Part shown: piece by piece, positions 35,149 to 45,758 of the stretch
Layout: each line of letters begins with the position of its first letter
Position numbering within the stretch: the stretch's first letter is position 1
NCBI GenBank assembly: GCA_949752795.1
Contig: OX457070.1
Location: 26,002,588-26,066,587, forward strand
Direction of reading: 5' to 3'
DNA length: 64,000 nucleotides
Origin: Hyperoodon ampullatus
Taxonomy: Eukaryota; Chordata; Mammalia; Artiodactyla; Ziphiidae
Position numbers and translations under genes: made by a program
The notes under the pieces: generated by a model
Seen by the model: only the letters and a program-made list of their open reading frames with translations
Told to the model about the DNA's origin: nothing
Databases searched by the model: none

Positions 35149-36590
35149 AAAAATTAGCTAGAAAATTATTAAAGAAATTAAAATACTGGAAAATATTCAC
35201 TTAATGCAATAAAAAGCAGTAAAGGATGAACAGAAGAACAAAAGAGTCATGAGGCATATGGAAAAGAAAAAGTAAACCAGCAAGTGTAAATCCAATGTTT
35301 AATCCATTCACATTTAATGTAATTATTGATAACAATCACATCAAAGGCAAAGACTGTCAGTCTGGAATTAAGAAATAAAAAAGATACAACTATAAGCTAT
35401 TTACAAGAGATACACTTCGGCTTCAAAAACATAAATAGGTTGAAAGTAAAGGGATGAAAAAAGATGCAACATTCAAGCAGCAACCATAAGAACTGGAAAG
35501 TCCACACAGACATAAGATAAAATAGACTTTAAAACAAAAAAAATATGTTGCTAGAATTAAAGACGGACAACAGCAAAAAGGTCAATTCACCAGGAATATA
35601 TAACAATTATAAACATAAATGCACTTAATATCAAAGTCTCAAAATATATGAAACAATTCTGACAGAAAAGGGAAAAACAGACAAACAATAATAATGGGAG
35701 CCTTCAATACCCTACTTTCAAAAATGGAGAAAACTAGCAGAAGATCAACAAGGATCAGAAGACTTGGACACTATAAACCCACGAGAACTAAGAAACATGT
35801 ATAGAACACACCACCTAACAACAGCAGAATGCACATTCTTCTCAAGCGCAAACCATACATTCTACAGGATAAACATTATGGTAGGACATAAAACATGCCT
35901 CAGTAAAATTTAAAAGCACAAAAATCCTATAAAGTATATTAGGAAATAGTTTAGATGAATTTAAACAAAAACACAACAAGCCAAAGCTTAAGGCACACAG
36001 CTAAAGTAGTGTTTAGAAATCTATCAATGTAAATACCTACATTAAAAAGAAAAATCTCAAATCAATAACATAACATTTAGGGAAATGTAAACCAAAACCA
36101 CAAGATACCACTTCACAGCCACCAGAATGGCTATAATCAAAAAGACAGAAAAACAAGTGTTGTTGAGGGTGTGGAGAAACTGGAACCCTGATAATGCTGG
36201 TGGGAATGTAATATGGTGCATATTATTTGGAAAACAGTTTAGCAGTTATTCAAAATGTTAAACACTGTTACCATGAATGAGAAATTCCCACTCCTAGATA
36301 TATACCAAAGAGAAATAAAAATAACAAATACACAAATCTGTACGTGAATGTTCATAACAGCATTATTCATAAGAGTCAAAAAGTGGAAAAAAACCCAAGT
36401 GTCCATCAACTGATGAATAATAGGTAAACAATATGTGACATATCCATACTATGGACTATTATTTGGCAATAAAGAGGAATGAGTACCAATATACACTATA
36501 ACATGGATAAATCTTGAAAACGTACTCAGTAAAAGAAGCCAGCCACAAAAGATCTCATATTGTATGATTTCACACACATGAAAACGTCCA

Positions 36591-37106
36591 GGATAGGCAC
36601 CTCCAACCTCAGCTGACTTCTCAGAACTACCTGCCAATCCATCTGCTTATCCTTGGTCAGCTCCATCCCCTATTCACTTCAACATAAATTCTAAGCCTTC
36701 ACCAAGCCACTCTCCTCAAATCCCTTAACCCACCTCCACAACTCTCAACCTCCCTCAGCAGACAATCTTGCTTTCTACCTCAAAACTAATCTCTCAGTTT
36801 CCTCTCTGTAAACTTGTATTTGTTCTTATGCTCATTTAATTCCCTTTTCCCTTCAAGTCACAGAAAGGAATACAGAAACAAACTGACTCTAGTATCAGAC
36901 TCCTCCAGGTAATTCAGTTCTAAACACTGTCATGAAGAATGCAATGAAAATCAAATGGTTCATCTAATAAAAGATCTGAGGATCTATAAATACATCTAAT
37001 CCAAAGTTAACATTATTGCAGGAGTTTAAAAGTAAAAAATTAGGCACAGCAAGATATTTTTAACAAGCTAGTCATAAGGACACTTAATATCTCCTTCTCT
37101 ACGTAC
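36591..37106. other. ALMS1: End of intron 7
   Basis: 36600-36870 is pyrimidine-rich and may be an ancient LINE remnant, but I cannot name it. The ALMS1 exon 7 donor (GTACGT) is at the right edge. Confidence 0.45.
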
Positions 37107-37266
37107 CTGGTGAATGTTTGAGAGTCCCTGGCACAGTGTCAGGAGATACCCTCAACATTCTGAGATCTGAAGAGTGATACTCCAACTCTCTAGTTGGCTC
37201 ATGAGGAACAAATGGAGGCAATACAGATGCAAAAGACTGATTAATGTCCATATTAGAAGGACATAC
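37107..37266 (-). CDS. ALMS1: ALMS1 exon 7 (two possible acceptors)
   Basis: The 160-bp form starts at acceptor CTCTTTTCATAG|GTATGT and ends at donor CACCAG|GTACGT. The reading frame is VCPSNMDINQSFASVL, then PPFVPHE, then PTRELEYHSSDLRMLRVSPD, ending HSP plus the first base of Gly. The PTRE...SPDTVP part is clearly the human ALMS1 segment just before exon 8. The human protein, as I recall it, begins this exon at PTRE. Here that position has its own acceptor (TTTGTTCCTCATGAG|CCAACT), which would give a 91-bp exon (37107-37197). Both forms enter in phase 0. The exon identity is secure; which acceptor is used is not known. Confidence 0.93.
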
Positions 37267-37868
37267 CTATGAAAAGAGATAAAAAATGAAGAAAATAAGA
37301 TTAATTTTAGACTTTATCTACTAAAAAATAACCTCATTTTTATGAAAATGAATGCTAAGCAGTTATACCAGTTCCTCAAGATCATATTCTCAACCCTCCT
37401 GAATTCATATATAGGTCATATCTTGTTTGGTTAATTCCAGGAAGGCTCTACAAATTATTTGAGGGTTTGGAAGTCTACCTGTATAGAATATTACAGATAG
37501 GAGACCTAGAAGTGTTCTATTACTCAGAAGTTTGCTACTTAACATAGTATGATCTGAACTACGGTAATATTCTTGACAAGCTCAAGGACTTTTTTTTTAA
37601 GAAGGAGAGGTATGTTAGGGAAAGGAAAGAGGAAAGGAGGGAAGAGAGAACAGAAATATTTTCAAGAAATCCACAAATGTTTAGAAGAAAACTAAACGCA
37701 TCAAAGAACTGTATCTGTGATCAGTTACCAAAAAACGTAAGTTCTCAAATTTTTTGAAACAAAAGTAGTGGGAAATATAAACTGATGAAGTAAAGGTTAA
37801 GTGCTGAAAAAGAAATTCCTGAAGTTTCATGACATTCCAGCAAGTCCTTGTTAAAAAAGAAATCAGAG

Positions 37869-37985
37869 GGGACTTCCCTGGCGGTCCAGTGGTTAAGACT
37901 TCCCCTTCCAATGCAGGGGGTATGGGTTTGATCCCTGGTTAGGGAGCTAAGATCCCACATGCCTCATAGCCAAAAAAAACAAAAC
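37869..37985 (+). mobile_element. Short CHR-1-type SINE
   Basis: Starts 'ggggacttccctggcggtcc' and reaches 'aagatcccacatgcctcata', then directly an A-rich tail. The repeated (cacaacta) body is missing. Confidence 0.85.
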
Positions 37986-38345
37986 ATAAAACAGAAGCAA
38001 TATTGTAACAAATTCAACAGACTTTAAAAATGGTCCATATCAAAAAAATATCTTAAAAAAAAAGAAATTAGAAACTATTAGTACTGATGTTGGTACATAA
38101 ACATTACACAACTTTTCACCAAATTCACAGTATACTCTCATATAAAAACAACATACCACTTTTATTTTCCTAAAAAGTTATTCCAGTGCTGCCCTCTCAG
38201 GAGGGAGTCTAAAAATGTACATAAGCATGAATTTTTCTATCCTCTTTTATGAAGGGTTTTTCAGTGTGTAGTAACAAACGTTCTTAAGAAGCTGGCAGAA
38301 TGTGGAAATAAATAATTCTACTTCTACTGCCCATATAGTTTCTCT

Positions 38346-38585
38346 AGACCCATGGTTCTCAAATGGGGAAGATTTTGCACTCCCCCACCTCCCCCCACCA
38401 AGGAACATGTGGCAATACCTGGAGACATTTTTTGCTGTCATAACTTTAGTGGGGGTAATGTTACTGGCATCTAGTAAGTAGAGGCCAGGGATGATGCTAA
38501 ACATCCTAAAATACACAGAACAGCCCCCCACAACAAAGAATTATCCAATCCCAAAGCAATAATGTAGAGGAACCCTGCTCTAAAT
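38346..38585 (+). mobile_element. MER20 (hAT-type DNA transposon)
   Basis: Matches the MER20 pattern: 'atggttctcaaatgggga', 'acctggagacattttttgct', 'tagaggccagggatgatgct' and the ending 'gaggaaccctgctct'. Confidence 0.8.
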
Positions 38586-38628
38586 ATAGCACAAAGTTCT
38601 CAGTTTTCAATTATTCTACTGCCAAAGG

Positions 38629-38863
38629 AGACATGCAGCTCATTAACAGCATGGGTTTGAACTGCACTGGTTCACTTATACGTGGATTTTTTTTTTCAGT
38701 AGTAAATACTACAGTACTACACACGATCCAAGATTGGTTGAATCTGTGGATGTGGAAGAACCATGAATATGGTGGAATCGGGGATACAGGGGGCCAACTG
38801 TGGATTTTCAACTTCGCAGAGGGTCAGTGCCCCTAATTCCCACATTGTTCACAGTCAACTGTA
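38629..38863 (+). mobile_element. MER2/Tigger-like element, diverged
   Basis: Contains 'atgggtttgaactgcactgg', 'cacttatacgtggatttttt' and the end 'gttcacagtcaactgtat'. Same family as 20910-21063 but a longer copy. Confidence 0.75.
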
Positions 38864-39734
38864 TATATCACATATATGATAGATAAATACTTGTGTGTGC
38901 TCATGCATGCACTGTGTTTAATAGAAGTTTTCCCCTAAAGCTTCCAAACGTAGGGAAAAAAATTTCTATTCCAACCTTGACTTCGATAACATTTCAAAGC
39001 TTCGGAATATATAGATTATTAGAGCAGTTAATAAAAAAGAAAATGCAGAATGAAAAAGGTAAGATGTAGTTATTTAAGAGATTAACAGATGTTTATCACT
39101 AAAAATTAAAGGAGTCAGGAGGGAAAAAATCAAGATTGGTTTATCTCCTCGTTTTTATCAATAATGAACACAGAATCAAAGACAATGAAGAAACCAAGAA
39201 ATGCTAACTCTATAAGAACTGAGAAAATCTGTAAGTCACTCTGATTTTAGGGAAAAAATGAGTTATTCTGATCTAAGCAAGGTGAATTTGAGATGTTGGG
39301 ACTATTCACAGGAAAATTTCATGCAAGATAGAATATGGGTCTACCTAGGAGAAATAATACTAGGGTCTTAAAATAGAGATGATAACCATCCACACAGAGA
39401 AAAGCATTTAAACCTTGAGAGGAAACAAATTCTTTGGGATGGAGGGGGAACCAACAAAATAAACACGAAAGAAATCTAAGGAGTCAACCTTAAATAATAT
39501 TTAAGAGTTATGTGGCCAAAATAAAGGATACTAAAACAGTATTTTATTATAGACACTAAAAGAATGTAATATGCTGCTGCCAGGAACAAGGAGAGAGAAG
39601 GAACAGAATAACGAATTAGAGTAGGAAAGCCCTGGTAAGAGTCTAATGGTCTAGTTTCAGTAAAGGGAACTAACAGCCAGTCACTAACCATGTAAGTGCT
39701 ACATTCCTTACACCCCATTTAACATAACAATATT

Positions 39735-39870
39735 TGAGGTTGATTATTATTGTTCCTATTCTTTATGTAGACAAGGAAGGAGAGTGATCCTCCAAAATCA
39801 TTTTCCCAAGGCACAAGGCTAACAAAGTAACTGAACAGGATTTTGACTCCAATTCTCCACAGTCTCTTCA
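39735..39870 (+). mobile_element. MIR 3' fragment
   Basis: 'cccaaggcacaaggctaaca' followed by 'gattttgactccaattctcc' is the diverged MIR 3' part. Confidence 0.55.
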
Positions 39871-40253
39871 TAGCCCCAACCTACATCATACATAAGTGGA
39901 TACCCAAATAATCATTTAGAGAATGACGGATACGTATCAAAGTGAGGCAAACAAGTATGAATGCCTCTTTTGAGACACAGATGAGAATAAGGAAGAAACC
40001 GAAGAGTAGGCAAACCCCCTGAGAGCAAGCTGGGCCATGCAGGAAGATTATCACCACGTCTGGCTCATTGTTTCCCTCATATTAGCATTAGATAACTCCC
40101 AGATCATAGAAGGGAGCTAAGAGTGAAAGACAATATAGAGAACAGCATCCTCCTTGGACTAAAACCCTACAGTTAAGGGCAAATAAAATTTGAAATTGTG
40201 TCAGAGTTAATCTCAGCACATCACTGTTAATTGAATATACATCTTCATGTCTT

Positions 40254-40257
<4 letters not shown>

Positions 40258-40302
<45 letters not shown>
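40258..40302. repeat. (TA)n microsatellite
   Basis: About 45 bp of TA units with one CA, between the left target-site copy and the SINE poly(T). Confidence 0.95.
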
Positions 40303-40303
40303 C

Positions 40304-40510
40304 TTTTTTTTTTTTTTGGCGGTACTTGGGCCTCTCACTGTTGTGGCCTCTCCCGTTGCGGAGCACAGGCTCCGGACACGCAGGCTCAGCGGCCATGGCT
40401 CACGGGCCCAGCCGCTCCACGGCATGTGGGATCTTCCCGGACCGGGGCATGAACCCGTGTCCCCTGCATCGGCAGGCGGACTCTCAACCACTGCGCCACA
40501 AGGGAAGCCC
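40304..40510 (-). mobile_element. CHR-2-type SINE, minus orientation
   Basis: Poly(T) then the reverse complement of the SINE, ending 'cgccacaagggaagccc'. The sequence tttaaatata occurs at 40252-40261 and 40511-40520 as target duplication. Confidence 0.93.
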
Positions 40511-40689
40511 TTTAAATATATTTTATCTACATGAAAAGTTGACATAAATTACAAAAGTAGCACTATCGAAAAAATTAGAAACTCTCAGTTTAAATATAAT
40601 TAACACTGCTGTATGTTATATATGAAAGTTGTTAAAAGTAAATCCTAAGAGTTTTCATCACCAGGAAAAAAATATTTTTTCTATTTCTT

Positions 40690-40845
40690 TAATTTTGTAT
40701 CCATATGAGACGATGGATGTTCACTAACTTTACTGAGGTCATCATTTCATGATGTATGTAAGTCAAGTTATTACGCTGCATCCCTTAAACTTATACTGTG
40801 TTGTATGTCAATTATACCTCAATAAAACTGGAAGAAAAAGGAAAA
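40690..40845 (+). mobile_element. L1 3' tail fragment
   Basis: 'cttaaacttatactgtgttg' then 'tcaattatacctcaataaaa' is a typical older L1 3' end. Confidence 0.75.
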
Positions 40846-40984
40846 AAGAAACTCTAAGTTTAAAATTGATATTTTGTTTCTCATTCTTATTAAAACTAAC
40901 TTTGACCTTCACTCTTGCCAAAATGATGCAAAATCTTGGCTTTGGTTTCACTGAAGAACAGTTTATGGTATAGTGGTTAAGTAT

Positions 40985-41160
40985 ATTGACAAGGTTAGTT
41001 TAACCCCCTAAATATCAATTGTAAAATGGGGATGATAATAATCCCCAACAATCCTCCCTGATAGGATTGACCAAAGGCCTAAATGAACTGAGGCATGTAA
41101 GTAAATCTCTTAGCATATTATTTGAGCACAGTGTGTTAGCTATCATTTTCATCCCCATCG
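40985..41160 (-). mobile_element. MIR fragment
   Basis: 'tgtaaaatggggatgataat' and 'taaatgaactgaggcatgta' are in minus-strand MIR order. Confidence 0.65.
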
Positions 41161-41350
41161 TTATCAAATTGAAAATTAGAATTAAACAATTGTCTAGAAT
41201 GTTGAAGAAAATAAAACTAACCTAACAGTTCTCTATATTAAAATTTTTAAATAAATTCAATAAATTGTAAATAAAAGGAAAAATTCATCACAATATCTTT
41301 GTTCAGTTTCTCTTTTCAACTACCTGAACCTAAAGGTCAAAATATAATTG

Positions 41351-41481
41351 CAGGGACTTCCCTGGTGGTCCAGCGGTTGAAACTCTGTGCTCTCAATACA
41401 GGGCCCAGGGTTCGATCCCTGGTCAGGGAACTAGATCCCACATGCTGCAACTAAGAAATAAATAAATAAATAAATATTTTT
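41351..41481 (+). mobile_element. Short CHR-1-type SINE with target duplication
   Basis: 'ggacttccctggtggtccag' to (AAAT)n, flanked by aaatataattg at 41340-41350 and 41482-41492. Confidence 0.9.
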
Positions 41482-42229
41482 AAATATAATTGTAACTCAA
41501 ACTAGCAGCTTTCCAATGACACACTAATCTTATACATGGGAAAATAGGAAAAGGAAAGTAACATTAAGTATGCCACATATATGACCTAACTGTCTTTAAT
41601 GACTAACAGAATGTAAGGGTATATTATCAGGAAGTGGGATCCAGATTGGAGCTGACAGTATCAGACAAAACCGGATGGGCAATGGGACCAGAGAAACATT
41701 AAAGCCAAAAGATCCAAGGATCCAGGTAAATGAAGCCTTGTATATAAAAGAAAATTGTGACTTCAAGATACCTCTGAAGTTAAAATCTTTCAGGGGTTTC
41801 TAAACAAATACTTGAATATGTCAGGGCCTATACACCAAGGTCTGTACATTGAAGGCCAGAGGGGGAAAAAAGCACAACTGAATATCTCCATGAATGAGTC
41901 TAATCTTAACACCATCCCAAAGGTTCTTGCTGGCACAATTTGGAAGAGTTAAGATGCCTCAAGATGAAAGGCCTGCAAGCTCCAAAGGATGGGCTTTTCC
42001 AAAACACCACAGAAGTCACTAAGTCTCATGGTCTACGAAGCCCAAATATTTCTTTTATGCCAACCTCTAACAAATTAATGCAGCATATTCCTGGATATCA
42101 GATGAAAACCAGATTACACATCACAATTTGGTATTAGAGGATATAAACGGCCCTATACTTTCATCCCCATTTTTCAACTAAAATATTTCTTTCCCTACCG
42201 CATAAGAAATGTCAAACAGAAAAACTTAC

Positions 42230-42379
42230 AGGCTCTTCAAAACTGCTCTCTTCCTTACATGGTAGCTGTACAGTAGACTGCCAGTGCAGGGAGCTGTCAC
42301 AAATCTCTAGATTATCAAGCAAATTTTCTAAACCTGCTAGCTTAATGCACTCACCAGTCAAGTCACCTTGGCCACATAT
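42230..42379 (-). CDS. ALMS1: ALMS1 extra in-frame 150-bp exon
   Basis: Exactly 50 codons with phase 0 at both ends. The minus-strand acceptor CTTTACTGTTTCCCAG|ATATGT and donor GAGCCT|GTAAGT are both strong. The translation is ICGQGDLTGECIKLAG, LENLLDNLEICDSSLHWQS, TVQLPCKEESSFEEP. It is acidic and serine-containing like its neighbours, and its DSSLHWQS resembles GDSSLYWHPN within the upstream block. It lies only 106 nt from the upstream coding block. I do not recall this segment in the human reference protein, so it may be a cassette exon or a sequence lost from the human model. Splice signals and frame support it; expression is unproven. Confidence 0.72.
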
Positions 42380-42485
42380 CTGGGAAACAGTAAAGAGTAA
42401 AAGTAAAAACAAATAACAATACCATTTTCTGAAACAATACTGGAAAAGACCATGTCTCTCCCCAACAATCATTTTATTGTCTCAC
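42380..42485 (-). other. ALMS1: Short 106-nt ALMS1 intron
   Basis: Donor GAGAG|GTGAGA and acceptor TTTCCCAG. The last 40 nt before the acceptor are very T-rich. It is close to the minimum size usual for mammalian introns. Confidence 0.75.
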
Positions 42486-44631
42486 CTCTCTTTGTAGTTC
42501 AACAACTCTTTTCCTGCATACAACATCATTTTCATCTAGGCTACAGCATTCATTATCATCATCCAGAGTATAGATGTCAGATTCAGCCTTCCCCTGCAGG
42601 CCCTCTACAAAATAGGAGTCATTTTGCATAATTGTATAGACAGTAAAACTGGACTTGGCTCCCACAGGCGGAGGAATTTCACCTTGGTCTATATCAGCTT
42701 TCAGCAATGTCTCTTGGCCAACTGCAATTAATGACGCATCACTGATCACTGGCAAAGCACCTTGTGACTTTGCATCACATGCCACCAAGTTTGCTGAAAA
42801 GCTGCTTCCTAAAGCTGCAGATGGACTTTCAGTGACGTTACTAGAGTTTCCATTCTTACCCAAAATACAGTTTGAGGAATCTGCAACTTCTTCAAAGGTG
42901 TGCTGCTTTAAATCTTGTAAAACCAAAGAATCTGAAGTCCATACTTTCATTGGATAAATAATGTCTGAAGATCCTAACTTCTCTGCAAGGTCAAGAGCAG
43001 AAACAGACTTTATCTTCCCAATGGGAAGAAATGGTTCATGGTTTGTATCATACTGAAATAAAGCTGACTGTGTCTTGCCAAGACCAACAGCTTGTCTGAG
43101 AGATTTTTCACTTAAAGAAGATGACGACTTAAGCTCTGGACTAAGAGAGAGTGGCTTAATGAATATTTCCTGAGGAGCACTGGGGAGTGATTTTAAATTG
43201 GGATGCCAGTACAGGGAGCTATCACCATTATCTTTTTTATACGACAATGGTTTTGAAGCTGCTGATTCAAACACCCCAGGAGTAGATTGATAGCGTGGGT
43301 GATTAAGTTTATCAAAGAAAAAGTTTTCATCATAATTTAATAGGGAAAGATCTGGATTTTTTGGTTCATTTTCTTGGCTGTCATTTGTTAAAGATTTATT
43401 GATGTCAGTTTGGATTTCATTTACTGTACTTTCTTTCTCAGAAGGTTCAATAGAGGCAATAACTGCCTGAAAGGCTACATTTTCAGTAGCATCAACATTT
43501 TTCCCACCAAAAGCAGAAGGTGGCTTTTGGTTTCTTTCTTCTTGAAAATACAGCTGTTCTGATGTCTCATCTGAGTTGGATTTAATAGTCTGAAGACGAC
43601 CACCAAAAACCTCCATCTTAGAGGTATCATGCCCCGTGGAGAGTATATGTGCTTCTGACACTTCTACAGAATTATCAGTACCTACAACATTCTCAATATA
43701 TTGTATTTCTGCAGATCTGGGACGCACCTCTGAAAATACTAAAGTATTTCTATTCTCCGTTAGTTCAAAACATTGAGATAATTCTTTCCCCAGATCTTCT
43801 TCATTTCTTTTATAACTCTCCAAAGAATCCATCTTTTGTTTCATCTCATTCTCAGCAGGAGCCCTTAAATAAACACTCTCAAAATAATGACTATCAGCTG
43901 TCAAGGGAACCTCTCTTCCTCCTCTTTCCAACAAACAATGCAAAAAACAATGTGGCATTTTACTATAAAAACGAGGAGCAACTTCATGTGGAAAAGAAAC
44001 ACAGTCCTTACTGATTAGACATTTTTCTGGATGGTGTGAAGCTCCCTGTTCGCTCCATGGCATATCTGAAAAAGGGGCACTAAAATTGTCACTTTCCTTA
44101 GGAATTTTATTTTTATCAATTGTGTCAGATGAATCTGAATAAGAATCACGGTCCTTACTGGTTAAATATTTTTCTAACTGTTGTAAAGATTCCTGTTTCC
44201 CATATTGCACATATGAACAAGAAGCATCAAAACTGTCACTTCCTTTAGGAGTTATGTATTCATCATTTGTATCAGATGCAGTTGAAAAAGAAACTTGATC
44301 TTTATCAGCTAAATTGGTTTCTGGCTCCTGTATAACTTCTTGTGTCTTCCATGACATATATGAATAAAGAGCATCATAACTATCAGAGTCTTTGGGGGTT
44401 TTCAGATCCTCAAGTGTATCAGGTGAAACAGTTTCTTCTTTAGTCCCTCGTTCAAGAGTTAATAAGCACTGAGACTCAATAGCTGTACTACCTATAAGTG
44501 GGTGCTGAGATACACTAAAGCAACTGTTAACTAAGTTTGAAGCTACTTCCGAGGCTGCCTGGAATAAAGCTTCACTAACTTCCGACGGTCGAGAAAACCA
44601 TTCGGTGTCTTCAGACTTACCAGGAATTCCC
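42486..44631 (-). CDS. ALMS1: ALMS1 exon 5-6 block, 2146 bp open frame
   Basis: The acceptor is TATTTTCAG|GGGAATTCC. The first base completes Arg from exon 4 (APLR-GIPGKSEDTEWFSRPSE). The block stays open for 715 codons to donor CAAAGAGAG|GTGAGA. Its start (FSRPSEVSEALFQA, VSQHPLIGST, YMSWKTQ, NLADKDQVS) and its end (GLQGKAESD, RKRVVELQRE) match human ALMS1 exons 5 and 6. The middle 518 codons have no counterpart in the human reference protein as I remember it. They are bounded by intron-like sites: donor AACCA|GTAAGG (44158 downward) and acceptor TATTTTGTAG|AGGG (up to 42605). Removing them gives a human-like TKGLQGK junction in frame. The alternative model is therefore exon 5 at 44159-44631 plus exon 6 at 42486-42604. 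The protein is acidic, Ser-rich and probably disordered. Confidence 0.93.
42605..44158 (-). other. ALMS1: Open 1554-nt intron-like segment (possible exitron)
   Basis: 518 codons without a stop, in frame with both neighbours, flanked by GT...AG. The branch-point-like 'AATGAC' and the T-rich stretch just before the acceptor make it a plausible intron. The uninterrupted protein-like frame (for example EPSEKESTVNEIQTDINKSL, LNYDENFFFDKLNHPRYQST, VISDASLIAVGQETLLKADI) makes it plausible coding sequence. Both can be true if splicing is alternative. Confidence 0.8.
44001..44438 (-). repeat. ALMS1: Second ALMS1 tandem repeat, three 48-49-residue units
   Basis: Unit a is 44295-44438 (48 codons), unit b is 44148-44294 (49) and unit c is 44001-44147 (49). 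Each has the pattern SDT-then-IPK-SD-(F/Y)-(6-8 residues)-then EKYL-SKD. Examples are ITPKGSDSFDASCSY in b and KIPKESDNFSAPFSD in c. Unit c lies wholly inside the intron-like segment. Units b and c both carry CA|GTAAGGAC near their ends, whereas unit a does not. Confidence 0.88.
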
Positions 44632-45758
44632 CTGAAAATATACAGTTAAAAATAAATAAATAACACATTAAAAACATTTATTTTTTAAAATACTAACATG
44701 AAAAAATACAAAACTGATATGTCACTGAAATCGAGGTTATTTGAAAGTATACTGAAAAACAAAGTCCTAATTTCAAATTCCTTTAGGGTGGCTAATGACT
44801 GAACAAAGCAAATTTTTTTAAAACAGAAGGTAAACTACCATCCTATGACCCTGATATTTTCTCAGGCTTCCCTCAAAACAATATTGCCCCCAAGTGATTC
44901 TTTAAATGAAAATATCAAACTTTACTATTTAAAATGTGTAGTTTATCACCTACCATAATTTAATATTCATTTAACCTGCATTAATTCTTCTATTTATTAT
45001 GCTCTTGAAAACCAATTAAGTAAGCTACTCCCCAAACAAAACAGTAACCTAATCATTGGTTGACTATTGTGTATAGAACACTTTTCATAAAAGTAATTTT
45101 AAAGTAATACATAGGACAGGGCAGAGGTTTTTCTTCTGTAAACATTTATACTTTTTAATTTAAGGCATCTTTTTTATTTCTAAAAGAAGAAAACATATTC
45201 TTGGATAATTCCAAATATGCTTTGGAGAATTCCAGACTTGTCTCTCATTATGACTAAAGGGCATTAATTTGGAGTAACTGTTAATTTCAATGTGTCTATT
45301 AGAAAAATCGTGTTAGTTCATATTCGCACCTCCTTCGAAGGAGAGATAGCTAGGTTCATTCAATATTGGCTGACAAAAATGACAGTGCCAAACAAGCTAG
45401 TGACCATGAAATGGATGCTTTTTACAGAATGGGTGTGGGCTTATGAGTAGCAAAAGGGGAGATTTAGAAGGAAGAAAATTAGTGTGCCTTCTAAATTAAA
45501 ATATGCCTAATATACTAGAATACATTAGAAATTATTTTTAAAGAAACTGAAGTCCCCTGGCTCATTTTTACACATATTACTATGCCAAATTAACATGTAT
45601 CATGCCTTAATTTAGGGCCTTGTTATCTTCAGAGTGTGTACTGAGAATATCTAGCTCCCAACCCAAAGTCTCACCTGATGTCATTAATATTAGTAACAAC
45701 TTAGAAGAAAAGAAAGAGTAGAAAGGTTACATGCAAACAGAAAAATAAATCATCCTAC
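44632..45758 (-). other. ALMS1: ALMS1 intron 4
   Basis: Donor GTAGGA after exon 4 (CTGAG|GTAGGA) and acceptor TTTTCAG. AT-rich unique sequence; no repeat recognised with confidence. Confidence 0.8.

Larger units (their letters stand above)
30821..36590 (+). mobile_element. Old L1M carrying nested L1 and SINE insertions
   Basis: 30830-31165 is L1M 5' sequence. The younger L1 at 31176-33208 interrupts it, and it resumes with ORF1-like sequence. 33638-33940 is an open 100-residue ORF1 C-terminal remnant (ILKAARKKQITYNGTLIRIV, FRKDKIKTFPDTQKLREFVG). ORF2 remnants run 33960-34560 and 35150-36560 (for example 'taccacttcacagccaccag'). No intact frame. Confidence 0.78.
37267..42229 (-). other. ALMS1: ALMS1 intron between exon 7 and the 150-bp exon
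   Basis: About 5 kb holding a short CHR-1 SINE, MER20, a MER2-like element, MIRs, a minus-strand CHR-2 SINE and an L1 tail (listed separately). 41500-42200 is unassigned. No other gene is seen. Confidence 0.75.

Noticed and set aside
43649..44014. 121-codon plus-strand ORF opposite the exon 5-6 block
   Set aside because: Antisense shadow of the ALMS1 frame with no protein family features.
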